DNA of 11,563 bases, taken from the NCBI GenBank assembly GCA_039185235.1, contig JBCDAS010000122.1, positions 1 to 11,563 on the forward strand, written 5' to 3'. Below the pieces are notes generated by a model. That model worked only from the letters and a program-made list of their open reading frames with translations. It searched no databases and was not told the origin of the DNA. Numbering within the stretch: the stretch's first letter is position 1; each line of letters opens with the position of its first letter. This document shows, one piece after another, positions 6,152 to 11,563 of this stretch. This DNA comes from Thermohalobaculum sp039185235. Its GTDB lineage: Bacteria; Pseudomonadota; Alphaproteobacteria; Rhodobacterales; Rhodobacteraceae. The position numbers and the translations under genes were made by a program.

Positions 6152-7126
6152 TCAGCCTCCCGTGATGAGCTTGGCGATAGCAAGATAGATCGGCAATCCG
6201 AGGGTCAGGTTAAAGGGGAATGTGATGCCGAGCGACAGGGTCAGATAGATGCCTGGATCGGCCTCGGGCACAGCGACCCGCATGGCCGCTGGCACCGCGA
6301 TATAGGAGGCCGAGGCCGAGAGCACCATCAAGAGCAGCGTGCCCCCGGTCGAGAGGCTCAAGAGGAGCGCCGCCCCCGCACCCAGCACGGCACCAATCAT
6401 CGGCATCAGGATCCCGAAGCCCACCAGGCTGAAAGTCAGGAGGCCGCGGCTTTGGCGCAGACCCCGGCCCGCGATCAGTCCCATGTCGAGGAGGAACAGG
6501 CAGAGCGCCCCTTTGAAGGGCGCGACCATCAGCCCTTCGATCTCCGTCATGCCATCGGGGCCGGTGATCAGGCCGATCACAAACGAGCCCACGAGCAAGA
6601 CGATCGACCCGTTGAACAAAATCTCGCGCCAAAGCCGGGCATCCATCCGGGTCGAGCCATTGCGCGACAGAAGCCAGAGGGCGGAGAGAATGGCCGGTGC
6701 TTCCATGGCGGCGGCGACCGCGACCATAAAGCCCTCGGCCTTGATCCCCTGGCTCTCGAGCACCGAAGTGCCCGCAACAAAGGTCACAATCGAGATCGAG
6801 CCGTAATGCGCGGCGACCGCAGCCGCATTGGTTCGGTCCAGACGCGTCATCACCTGCAGAAGGGCAAAGGCGATAAATGGGATCAGCGCGGAGAGGAGGA
6901 CACCCAGGAGAAGGGTAAGCAGCAGGGTTGCATCCACCCCATGATCGGTCACGCTCACTCCACCTTTGAAGCCGATGGCAAAGAGCAGATAGATCGAGAG
7001 CGCCTTGGCAGCGGCCTCTGGAAAAGTGAGGTCCGACCGGGCGAGCGCAGCGCCGACACCTAAGATGAAGGCCAGGATCAAGGGCGAGGCAAGGTTGTCC
7101 AGCGCGAGCGCGAAAAAGTTGTCCAT
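6152..7126 (-). CDS. sbtA: Sodium-dependent bicarbonate transporter, SbtA family
   Basis: 324 aa inner-membrane protein with about ten hydrophobic segments in two similar halves. It should take up bicarbonate with sodium. Landmark motifs are IGFKGGV (51-57), AAHYGSISIVTF (105-116), and ASASYIAVPAAMRVAVPEA (271-289). The start at 7126 (MDNFF) is chosen over a GTG 108 bases upstream because AAAGGA lies just before it and the extra residues are not membrane-like. In cyanobacteria SbtA feeds the carbon-concentrating mechanism. In a heterotrophic or photoheterotrophic alphaproteobacterium the bicarbonate would more likely serve carboxylases or pH balance. The gene leads a tight operon with sbtB. 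The loop between the two halves (about 186-202) is the region expected to meet the regulator, by inference from the family. Confidence 0.88.
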   Translation of the reverse strand: MDNFFALALDNLASPLILAFILGVGAALARSDLTFPEAAAKALSIYLLFAIGFKGGVSVTDHGVDATLLLTLLLGVLLSALIPFIAFALLQVMTRLDRTNAAAVAAHYGSISIVTFVAGTSVLESQGIKAEGFMVAVAAAMEAPAILSALWLLSRNGSTRMDARLWREILFNGSIVLLVGSFVIGLITGPDGMTEIEGLMVAPFKGALCLFLLDMGLIAGRGLRQSRGLLTFSLVGFGILMPMIGAVLGAGAALLLSLSTGGTLLLMVLSASASYIAVPAAMRVAVPEADPGIYLTLSLGITFPFNLTLGLPIYLAIAKLITGG

Positions 7127-7151
7127 CCCCGGTCCTTTCGAAGCTCCCGCG

Positions 7152-7179
7152 GATATAGCTAACTCCCCGTCATCTGCAA
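7152..7179 (-). promoter_or_regulatory. Putative promoter of sbtA-sbtB
   Basis: Minus-strand TTGCAG (7179-7174) and TATATC (7157-7152) are separated by 16 bases, close to a sigma-70 pair. The -10 ends 25 bases before the sbtA start codon, giving a leader of about 20 bases that includes the AAAGGA ribosome binding site. The fit is good but not perfect, and GC-rich alphaproteobacterial promoters are often weak matches. Confidence 0.45.
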
Positions 7180-7228
7180 CACTGCGACATGAGAAAACCG
7201 GTGGCGCAGTTCGTTTCGGATCGACCTC

Positions 7229-7276
7229 GACCAAAATCGTTTCGACCTGAATGAGGTTGAAAGAAAATTTTGGTCC
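7229..7276. repeat. Long imperfect inverted repeat upstream of sbtA
   Basis: Outer arms GACCAAAAT (7229-7237) and ATTTTGGTC (7268-7276) are perfect complements. Inside them TTTCGACCT (7240-7248) and AGGTTGAAA (7254-7262) pair with one G-T wobble around the 5-base centre GAATG. Together they make a 48-base hairpin or double operator about 50 bases upstream of the putative sbtA -35. There is no following T-run on either strand, so it is unlikely to be a terminator. A binding site for a dimeric or tetrameric regulator is the simplest reading. Confidence 0.55.
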
Positions 7277-7304
7277 AGATGCAATTTATTGAGCAAACTC
7301 CTAG

Positions 7305-7334
7305 GATCTGACTGATCCAGTCAGATCCGTTTTT
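7305..7334 (+). terminator. Orphan terminator-like hairpin
   Basis: Arms GGATCTGA (7305-7312) and TCAGATCC (7321-7328) are perfect complements and are followed by GTTTTTG. This is the form of a plus-strand rho-independent terminator, but no plus-strand gene precedes it: the nearest upstream genes are on the minus strand. It may end an unannotated short transcript or antisense RNA from the sbtA upstream region. Confidence 0.45.
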
Positions 7335-7350
7335 GCTCTAGAAACAAGTT

Positions 7351-7531
7351 GGGCGCCTCTCAAGATGCGCCCCCCGGTCCCCGGGCAAGCCCGGAGCCCG
7401 GCGGCCACGAAAGCGTGCCTGCGGCACGCTACAGGCGCTGGTTTTTGAGCTGGGCGCCGGGCGGACCGCTGCGAGCTTGCTCGCAGGCGCAGGCCTTGGC
7501 CTGTGTTGCCGCGTCAGCGGCTTGGGCCGCT
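7351..7531. repeat. Structured hairpin-array element, copy 1
   Basis: No gene; a series of short perfect stems. GGGCGC/GCGCCC is at 7351-7372 and CCGGG-CAAG-CCCGG at 7381-7394. AGCGTGCC-TGC-GGCACGCT is at 7412-7430, CTGCGAG-CTTG-CTCGCAG at 7469-7486, and CAGGC-CTTG-GCCTG at 7490-7503. GCCGC-GTCA-GCGGC (7508-7521) overlaps AGCGGC-TTGG-GCCGCT (7516-7531), so these two exclude each other. A core GAGCT-G-GGCGC-C-GGGCG at 7447-7463 is shared with the copy at 10796-10959. It lies between the 3' end of the unknown gene at 7551 and the sbtA upstream region. It lacks the T-run of an ordinary terminator. Confidence 0.6.
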
Positions 7532-7550
7532 TACGAGGAGGGTGATGCTT

Positions 7551-8291
7551 CTATCGGTTCCGGTTCTCGTTTTCGGCAAAGTCTGGGCAGCCTGTTTCTT
7601 TGGCGACCAAAAGCCGCGCGGGCCGGCGCTCTTGCGCTTGGTCGAACATTGGACCCACATTGCGGCCGAATGAGCTGACATTGTCGACCTGGGCAAAATG
7701 GCGTTTGAGCGCGGGAGTGAGCTTCGCCTCGACCACTTTCGGCACTTTGTTCGGGTCATCAAAATGGAGCCAAATATAGGCCATGGGCGCGCCGCGCCTC
7801 AGCACCCATGGTCGCTTCTGGTCTTGCCATTCCAGCACAGCGTTCAATGGCCTTGGCCAGGAGCGCAGGGGGAACCTGCCGCAGACCAGCGTGCCGGGCC
7901 ATTGGCGAAACCCCGGCTCGAGGAAGGGCGGGGTCAGGTGGAGCGCGCACTCCTCCTCGGTCACCATCATCAGGTTCATGCTGATCTGCAGCGCGGGGGT
8001 CGCCTGATCGCGCTGGGCACGCCGTAGGATTGGGGTTGCAAGGCCTTTATACCCCGCCTGGGACAGGCCGCCTGGCATGGGCACTTGTTGGAATCCCGGA
8101 GGGGTGCCATTCGGATCCACCAGGCGGACAGTGAGGTCGTAAGGACAGCGGATTTGCAAGATCCGCTCGGCCATGTCGGGCGAGACGCCGAGCTCCGCCG
8201 CGCGCGCGGCGCCGATGGGTTCTGGCGGGAAAAACGCCAATGCAGCCTGCGGGCTGGTGCAGCGCCAGCCGACCAGAACCTCATCCGGCAT
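7551..8291 (-). CDS. Protein of unknown function, tandem paralogue A
   Basis: 246 aa, soluble, no signal peptide. It is clearly related to the product of the neighbouring gene. Both contain a central hydrophobic strand region ending in PPFL, then W-PG-x-x-V-x-GR (about 147-155 here), then L-x-W/F-x-W-D near 168-173. Both then have RR/KQ-G-x-P (about 182-187), F-x-x-P-NK-x-PK-V-V-EA-x-LTP (192-210), and a C-terminal RRPA-(R/K)-L. A Cys-Pro (near residue 49) and Trp-rich strands suggest a beta sandwich. The layout is reminiscent of the DUF6065 family, a weak memory-based match. The start overlaps the paralogue's end by 11 bases, with AGGAA before the ATG, so the pair is co-translated. Function unknown. 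Confidence 0.75.
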   Translation of the reverse strand: MPDEVLVGWRCTSPQAALAFFPPEPIGAARAAELGVSPDMAERILQIRCPYDLTVRLVDPNGTPPGFQQVPMPGGLSQAGYKGLATPILRRAQRDQATPALQISMNLMMVTEEECALHLTPPFLEPGFRQWPGTLVCGRFPLRSWPRPLNAVLEWQDQKRPWVLRRGAPMAYIWLHFDDPNKVPKVVEAKLTPALKRHFAQVDNVSSFGRNVGPMFDQAQERRPARLLVAKETGCPDFAENENRNR

Positions 8292-9024
8292 CGACGGTTT
8301 CCTGCAGGGTCATCAGTTTCGCGGGGCGTCGGTCCTTGGCGCTCTCCCAGATCCCCTCGATATCCGGGGTCAGGTGGTGCAGCCCCTCCATGCCCCGGCG
8401 CCACTCATCCAGTTCAGGCGTCAATGCAGCCTCGACCAGCTTTGGGCGTTTGTTGGGATTGCCGAACTCGAAGAGGAAGTAGCAGAGCGGCTCGCCCTGT
8501 TTCAGGACCAGTTCCTCCCCAGGCTTGTCCCATTCAAAGCCCCAGGTCAGGTTCTGCGGCCAGAGCGTCACGGGATAGCGCCCGGCGACCATCAGGCCGG
8601 GCCAACGGCGCATGGAACTGCCGAGGAAGGGCGGGATCTGGCTAACCCAGGCGGGCTCGTCTGTCACAAAGAAGAAGGGCAGGCGGATCTGGATCACCGG
8701 CTTTCGCGGATGGCGCCAGCGTTGCGGCGGCTCGACGATCAGCATCTCGCGGATCTTGTCCTCTTGGACGAAGGTGCCCATCTGCTCGATCTTGAGATTG
8801 GGGCCCTGCGGGGTCGCATCCATGCGCAGACGGATGCCGATCGGCGAGGGCATCTCGATCAAATGGCGCTCAAGGCTGTTGACCGCCGGGCAGTTCTGGA
8901 TCGCGCGGGTGCCGAGCGGCTTGTCGCGCTCCGAGAACACGCTGCGCGGCGGCTGGAATGCGAAACCACCCTCTGCGTCCGTCAGGCAATAGCCGATCTC
9001 GACCGGAATTGTTTCGGAATACAT
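8281..9024 (-). CDS. Protein of unknown function, tandem paralogue B
   Basis: 247 aa, soluble, no signal peptide. GGAGAG lies 4 bases before the ATG. It shares the C-terminal two thirds with the next gene, including PPFL, RWPGLMVAGRYPVTLWPQNL, W-x-FEWD, LKQGEPLCYF, F-GNPNKRPKLVEAALTPEL, and DRRPAKL. The N-terminal third has NCPAVNSLERHLIEMPSPIGIRL, with the same Cys-Pro as its paralogue. The repeated aromatic strands look like a beta-sandwich or cupin-like fold, and the pattern resembles DUF6065 proteins without my being able to confirm it. It sits 77 bases downstream of the class II aldolase gene on the same strand, so the three may be one transcript. No catalytic residues can be named. Confidence 0.75.
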   Translation of the reverse strand: MYSETIPVEIGYCLTDAEGGFAFQPPRSVFSERDKPLGTRAIQNCPAVNSLERHLIEMPSPIGIRLRMDATPQGPNLKIEQMGTFVQEDKIREMLIVEPPQRWRHPRKPVIQIRLPFFFVTDEPAWVSQIPPFLGSSMRRWPGLMVAGRYPVTLWPQNLTWGFEWDKPGEELVLKQGEPLCYFLFEFGNPNKRPKLVEAALTPELDEWRRGMEGLHHLTPDIEGIWESAKDRRPAKLMTLQETVDAG

Positions 9025-9101
9025 AGGGCTCTCCGGCGCTGCTCTTGGCCGCCGTTATAGCAGGGCGGGGGCGCGCAACAAGGTGCCACGCGCCCGCAGG
9101 A

Positions 9102-9866
9102 TCAGGCGGCGTAGTCCGAGCCTTCTTCATCAAGGATCGCTTTGAGTTCCGCCAGATGGCGGTCGCCTTGGCCTTCGTATTGGGCGATTTCCTGACAGGT
9201 TTTCTCGGCGATCTCATGGGAGAGAACGCGGAGTGGGCGCTGGGTCCAAAGCGCTTTGATATAGGTCTCGGCCGCGCGCTCGAAATAGTAGAGCCGGTTC
9301 CAGCATTGGGCGACATCTTCGCCGATGACCATAATGCCGTGATTGGCCATCACCAGCACCATCGCATTCGGGTCCGAGAGGTTTTGGCAGACCCGCTCGG
9401 CCTCCTCCTCAAACGCAAGACCGCCATATTCTGGATCGATCGCGATGCGATTGTAGAAGATCGCCGTGTTTTGGTCGATCGGCGGCAGGGTCGGATCCTC
9501 CAGACACGCCAGCACGGTTGCGTGGACCGAGTGGACATGCATCGCACACCGCGCATGCGGGCACATCCGGTGCAGCGCGCCATGCAGGCCCCAGGCGGTC
9601 GGGTCCGGCGCATCGGGCCGGTCCATGGTCGAGGGATCATTGGCATCGATCAGCAACAGATCCGAGGCTTTGATGCGGCTGAAATGGACCTGATTGGGGT
9701 TCATCAGGAACTGAGTGCCGTCCCCATTGACGCTGAGCGAAAAGTGGTTGGCGACCCCCTCATGCAGGTTCAGCCGGGCGCACCAACGAAAGCTGGCCGC
9801 GAGATCCACGCGCTCTTCATAATGTGAGAGATTGTCGGTCGGCATCGGCAACTCGGTGACGGACAT
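9102..9866 (-). CDS. Class II aldolase/adducin family protein
   Basis: 254 aa cytoplasmic protein of the FucA/AraD/adducin fold, which usually binds zinc and cleaves or epimerises sugar phosphates. The fold's landmarks are the opening helix (ERVDLAASFRWCARL), HEGVANHFS (35-43), and the zinc histidines in MHVHSVH (His110 and His112). NHG follows at 175-177 (His176), then the FERAAETYI helix. In fuculose-phosphate aldolase a catalytic Glu lies 19 residues before the first zinc His; here that place is Ala91 (TAWGLH), as in adducin-like members. Zinc binding is therefore likely kept, but classical aldolase chemistry is doubtful. AGGAGA lies 10 bases upstream of the ATG. It is the likely head, or second gene, of a minus-strand cluster with the two paralogous unknowns. 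Substrate unknown. Confidence 0.85.
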   Translation of the reverse strand: MSVTELPMPTDNLSHYEERVDLAASFRWCARLNLHEGVANHFSLSVNGDGTQFLMNPNQVHFSRIKASDLLLIDANDPSTMDRPDAPDPTAWGLHGALHRMCPHARCAMHVHSVHATVLACLEDPTLPPIDQNTAIFYNRIAIDPEYGGLAFEEEAERVCQNLSDPNAMVLVMANHGIMVIGEDVAQCWNRLYYFERAAETYIKALWTQRPLRVLSHEIAEKTCQEIAQYEGQGDRHLAELKAILDEEGSDYAA

Positions 9867-9879
9867 GGGCGGAAGTCTC

Positions 9880-10101
9880 CTATTTAGCTGATCTGAGCAT
9901 GTGGGCTCTGGGCAGGGCCAGGCAAGCGAAAACTGCGCCCCAGGCGCCGATCGTCAGCCAATGCAGCGAGATGCAGCCAACCAAAACCGCCCCGCGCGCC
10001 AAAGCAAGCCGGAGGATGCGGAACTTTCCGTGCAAGACCCGGGCGGGGGCCAAAGCGGCGCGCCCGGCCCCAGGACCAGTTGGCTCACTGGAGCAGCTCA
10101 T
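9880..10101 (-). CDS. Possible small membrane protein
   Basis: 73 aa. After a Gly/Pro/Ala-rich start, residues about 29-64 are largely hydrophobic (FRILRLALARGAVLVGCISL and on) and could form two short membrane helices joined at HWLTIGAWG. The ATG at 10101 follows AGGGGG after a short gap. The stop is 13 bases before the class II aldolase start, so it could be the first gene of that operon. Against it: no family recognised, and open frames arise easily in GC-rich DNA. If it is not a gene, 9867-10189 is an intergenic region in which I see nothing else. Confidence 0.35.
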   Translation of the reverse strand: MSCSSEPTGPGAGRAALAPARVLHGKFRILRLALARGAVLVGCISLHWLTIGAWGAVFACLALPRAHMLRSAK

Positions 10102-10189
10102 CGACCCCCTGGACGCGTTGGAACAGATTTGGTCGCCGACGCAGATGTGCTATAGCGCGCGCCTCGAGCGATAATGTGAGCGATCCGAT

Positions 10190-10780
10190 ATGTCTTTGTG
10201 CTTTGAGAGCGCGCGTCTGCGCTACCGTCCTTTGGAGATCGGGGATCTGGATCTTGCAATCGAGCAATGGACCGATCCCGAGGTTGTGCGCTATGTGTCC
10301 GACCGGACCTACTCGGAGCAGGAACTGGTCGATGAAATGCCGATCGTTGTTCGACGCTGTGCTGCGGGCTGCATTGGGATCTGGGTGCTGATCGAGAAAC
10401 GCACGGGCGAGAAGCTGGGATCGGTCTTTCTTCTCCCGATGCCGGTCGAGCTGGATGACACGGATTGGGATCTGGTGGTGGGTGAGGAGATCCCTGAAGG
10501 CGATATTGAGGTGGGGTACATTCTCAAACGCGCGGCCTGGGGGAAGGGATATGCGACCGAGGCCTGCACTCGCATGATGCAATTTGCCTTTGAGGTCTCG
10601 CCCTTGCAAGAGGTCGTGGCGACCATCGATCCCGACAATCAAGCCTCGCGCCGGGTGTTGACGAAATCGGGGTTGCGCGAGATTGGGCTGATACGGGCCT
10701 ATCAGGCGGAGATCCCTGGATTTAAGATCACGCGGGCGCAATGGCAGGCCGATCGCCAAAGCGCGGAGGCGGGCAAGTAG
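10190..10780 (+). CDS. GNAT family N-acetyltransferase, RimJ/RimL type
   Basis: 196 aa. It transfers an acetyl group from acetyl-CoA to an amine; the RimJ/RimL branch modifies protein N-termini or small molecules and antibiotics. Seen: N-terminal SARLRYRPLEIGDL (residues 7-20), where the family usually has R-L-x-L-R-P; IEVGYILKRAAWGKGYATEA (106-125) with the acetyl-CoA pyrophosphate loop R-x-x-W-G-K-G-Y-A; and N-Q-A-S-R-R-V-L-T-K-S-GL (150-162), the standard C-terminal motif. Length fits the family. The ATG has no strong ribosome binding site, and the divergent minus-strand genes begin within a few hundred bases. It ends facing the methyltransferase gene across a hairpin array. Substrate unknown. 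Confidence 0.88.
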   Translation: MSLCFESARLRYRPLEIGDLDLAIEQWTDPEVVRYVSDRTYSEQELVDEMPIVVRRCAAGCIGIWVLIEKRTGEKLGSVFLLPMPVELDDTDWDLVVGEEIPEGDIEVGYILKRAAWGKGYATEACTRMMQFAFEVSPLQEVVATIDPDNQASRRVLTKSGLREIGLIRAYQAEIPGFKITRAQWQADRQSAEAGK

Positions 10781-10795
10781 ATCGAACCAAACGGA

Positions 10796-10959
10796 ATGCG
10801 GCTTGCGCCGCATACACCTATACTTGGCGCCCTTGCGGGCGCGTTGGCCCCAGTCGGACTGCCCTCGCAAAACTCTGAGCTAGGCGCTGGGCGTCCCTGC
10901 CCATGCTTGCATGGGTGGCGGGCTTGGCCCGCCGTAATCCCGTAAGGGATCAGGGACGC
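10796..10959. repeat. Structured hairpin-array element, copy 2, with cloverleaf
   Basis: Between two convergent genes. Stems in order: ATGCGGC-TTGC-GCCGCAT (10796-10813); GCGCCC-TTGC-GGGCGC (10827-10842); then the shared core GAGCT-A-GGCGC-T-GGGCG (10877-10893). A 9-bp closing stem, GCGTCCCTG (10891-10899) with CAGGGACGC (10951-10959), encloses three hairpins. These are CCCATG-CTTG-CATGGG (10900-10915), GGCGGG-CTTGG-CCCGCC (10917-10933) and ATCCC-GTAA-GGGAT (10937-10950). No T-run follows. The core and hairpin positions match the copy at 7351-7531, while the stem sequences differ. Confidence 0.65.
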
Positions 10960-10975
10960 TTGCGCCGAATCTGGG

Positions 10976-11563
10976 CTAGCTGGGTGTTTCAACATCCAAG
11001 TGGATCTCGAACCGGGATCGGATTTCGGAGTCTGCTTTGGCATCCAGATAGCCTGGATCGGGGTCCGCGAGGATCTCTTGCGCGCGATCTCGAGCGCGGG
11101 TCCAGGCATCGGGGCGGCCCAGCTCTTCCCAAGTCACCGGCGGGTCGCGGTCGGCCAGCCGGGGATAGAAGTAGTCGCGCTGCATCGCGGCCATGGTATG
11201 GGCGCCGCCCAGGAAATGGCCCTCGCCCAGCACCGCTTCGCAGATCGCGTCATAGCCGAGAGTTTCCTCCGTCACCTCAATGCCGCGGATGATGCGGTGG
11301 ACGTGTGAGAGCATCTCGTCATCCAGCACAAAAGCCTCGAAGCTCACGCCGAGCAGCGATGCGGTCATGCCCGAGCTCTCATAGACCATATTCGCGCCTG
11401 CAAGCCCTGTGGCCAGGCTGGTCAGAGCCTTCTCAGCCCCCATTTGCGCGTCCACCGCCTTGGCATCCGCCATCGAGCAGGCAACGCCCGAGGGCAGGCC
11501 GAGCCAGTTGATGATCTGGGCGGAGCCTGCATTCATCACAGCGCTCTCCCCGCCGCCGCCCGA
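10976..11563 (-). CDS. MttB-superfamily corrinoid methyltransferase, C-terminal part
   Basis: About 195 codons visible; the frame stays open to the right edge, and the GTG/ATG near 11539 are internal, since SGGGESAV continues upstream in frame. The superfamily transfers a methyl group from trimethylamine, glycine betaine or related quaternary amines to a corrinoid protein. Seen: N-A-G-S-A-Q-I-I-N-W-L-GLP, followed by ADAKAVDAQMGAEKAL; a Gly/Ala-rich ATGLAGANMVYESSGM; SFEAFVLDDEML; and a C-terminal region with GHFLGGAHTMAAMQRDYFYP. All are typical of the C-terminal barrel half. No in-frame TAG occurs in this part, which suggests a non-pyrrolysine (MtgB-like) member. Rhodobacterales often carry several, used with methylated amines. 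It converges on the GNAT gene. Confidence 0.85.
   Translation of the reverse strand, partial: SGGGGESAVMNAGSAQIINWLGLPSGVACSMADAKAVDAQMGAEKALTSLATGLAGANMVYESSGMTASLLGVSFEAFVLDDEMLSHVHRIIRGIEVTEETLGYDAICEAVLGEGHFLGGAHTMAAMQRDYFYPRLADRDPPVTWEELGRPDAWTRARDRAQEILADPDPGYLDAKADSEIRSRFEIHLDVETPS

Noticed and set aside
4927..7063. Long plus-strand open frames (4927-5790 and 5813-7063)
   Set aside because: They lie antisense to the persulfide dioxygenase and to sbtB/sbtA, which have clear family motifs and ribosome binding sites. The plus-strand translations are low-complexity Arg/Gly/His-rich.
7351..7531. CRISPR array or simple terminator
   Set aside because: The units are not identical repeats with spacers, and no T-run follows the stems.
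7349..7678. 109-aa plus-strand open frame through the hairpin array
   Set aside because: It has a TTG start, its sequence is made of the hairpin stems, and it runs into the antisense of the paralogue A gene.
8173..9060. 295-aa plus-strand open frame
   Set aside because: Antisense to the tandem paralogues, whose mutual similarity proves the minus strand is coding.
10891..10959. tRNA gene
   Set aside because: The cloverleaf outline is tRNA-like, but the loops are 4-5 bases, there is no GTTC T-loop, no 7-base anticodon loop and no acceptor CCA.
10976..11563. Pyrrolysine-containing trimethylamine methyltransferase
   Set aside because: No in-frame TAG occurs in the visible C-terminal part before the final stop, and the context suits the non-pyrrolysine branch. 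The upstream half is outside the window, so this is not absolute.

Overview
The window looks like a chromosomal stretch from a GC-rich alphaproteobacterium, most likely Rhodobacterales (Roseobacter/Rhodobacter group). The reasons are strong G/C third positions, the style of the acyl-CoA dehydrogenase, an MttB-superfamily methyltransferase, an SbtA/SbtB pair, a Blh-type persulfide dioxygenase, and hairpin-rich GC intergenic sequence. No rRNA, tRNA, CRISPR array or recognisable transposase was found.

Layout. Positions 1-28 hold the first codons of a divergent minus-strand gene, followed by a roughly 300-base regulatory gap. Positions 328-2588 are a two-gene plus-strand operon: an acyl-CoA dehydrogenase and an FAD amine-oxidase-like protein that overlap by ATGA. 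Next comes a small exported protein of unknown function (2666-3232). Positions 3404-4841 form an AT-richer island: a CesT-like type III secretion chaperone, then a Ser/Asp-rich candidate effector whose C-terminal part appears split off by a frameshift. A terminator closes the island.

The minus strand then carries a persulfide dioxygenase-like MBL protein (4894-5757) and the sbtA-sbtB pair (7126-5837), a sodium-dependent bicarbonate transporter with its PII-like regulator. The roughly 420-base gap upstream of sbtA holds a promoter, a long inverted repeat, an orphan terminator-like hairpin and a structured repeat. Further right on the same strand are a possible small membrane protein, a class II aldolase/adducin protein, and two overlapping paralogous proteins of unknown function (10101-7551). 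Positions 10190-10780 encode a GNAT acetyltransferase on the plus strand. It faces the C-terminal part of an MttB-superfamily methyltransferase that runs off the right edge.

Two things stand out. One is the chaperone/effector cassette, which has no secretion apparatus in view. The other is a pair of related intergenic elements (about 7351-7531 and 10796-10959). They share a conserved core and a series of short hairpins, many with CTTG or TTGC loops, whose stems differ between copies but still pair. One copy folds on paper into a 69-base cloverleaf.
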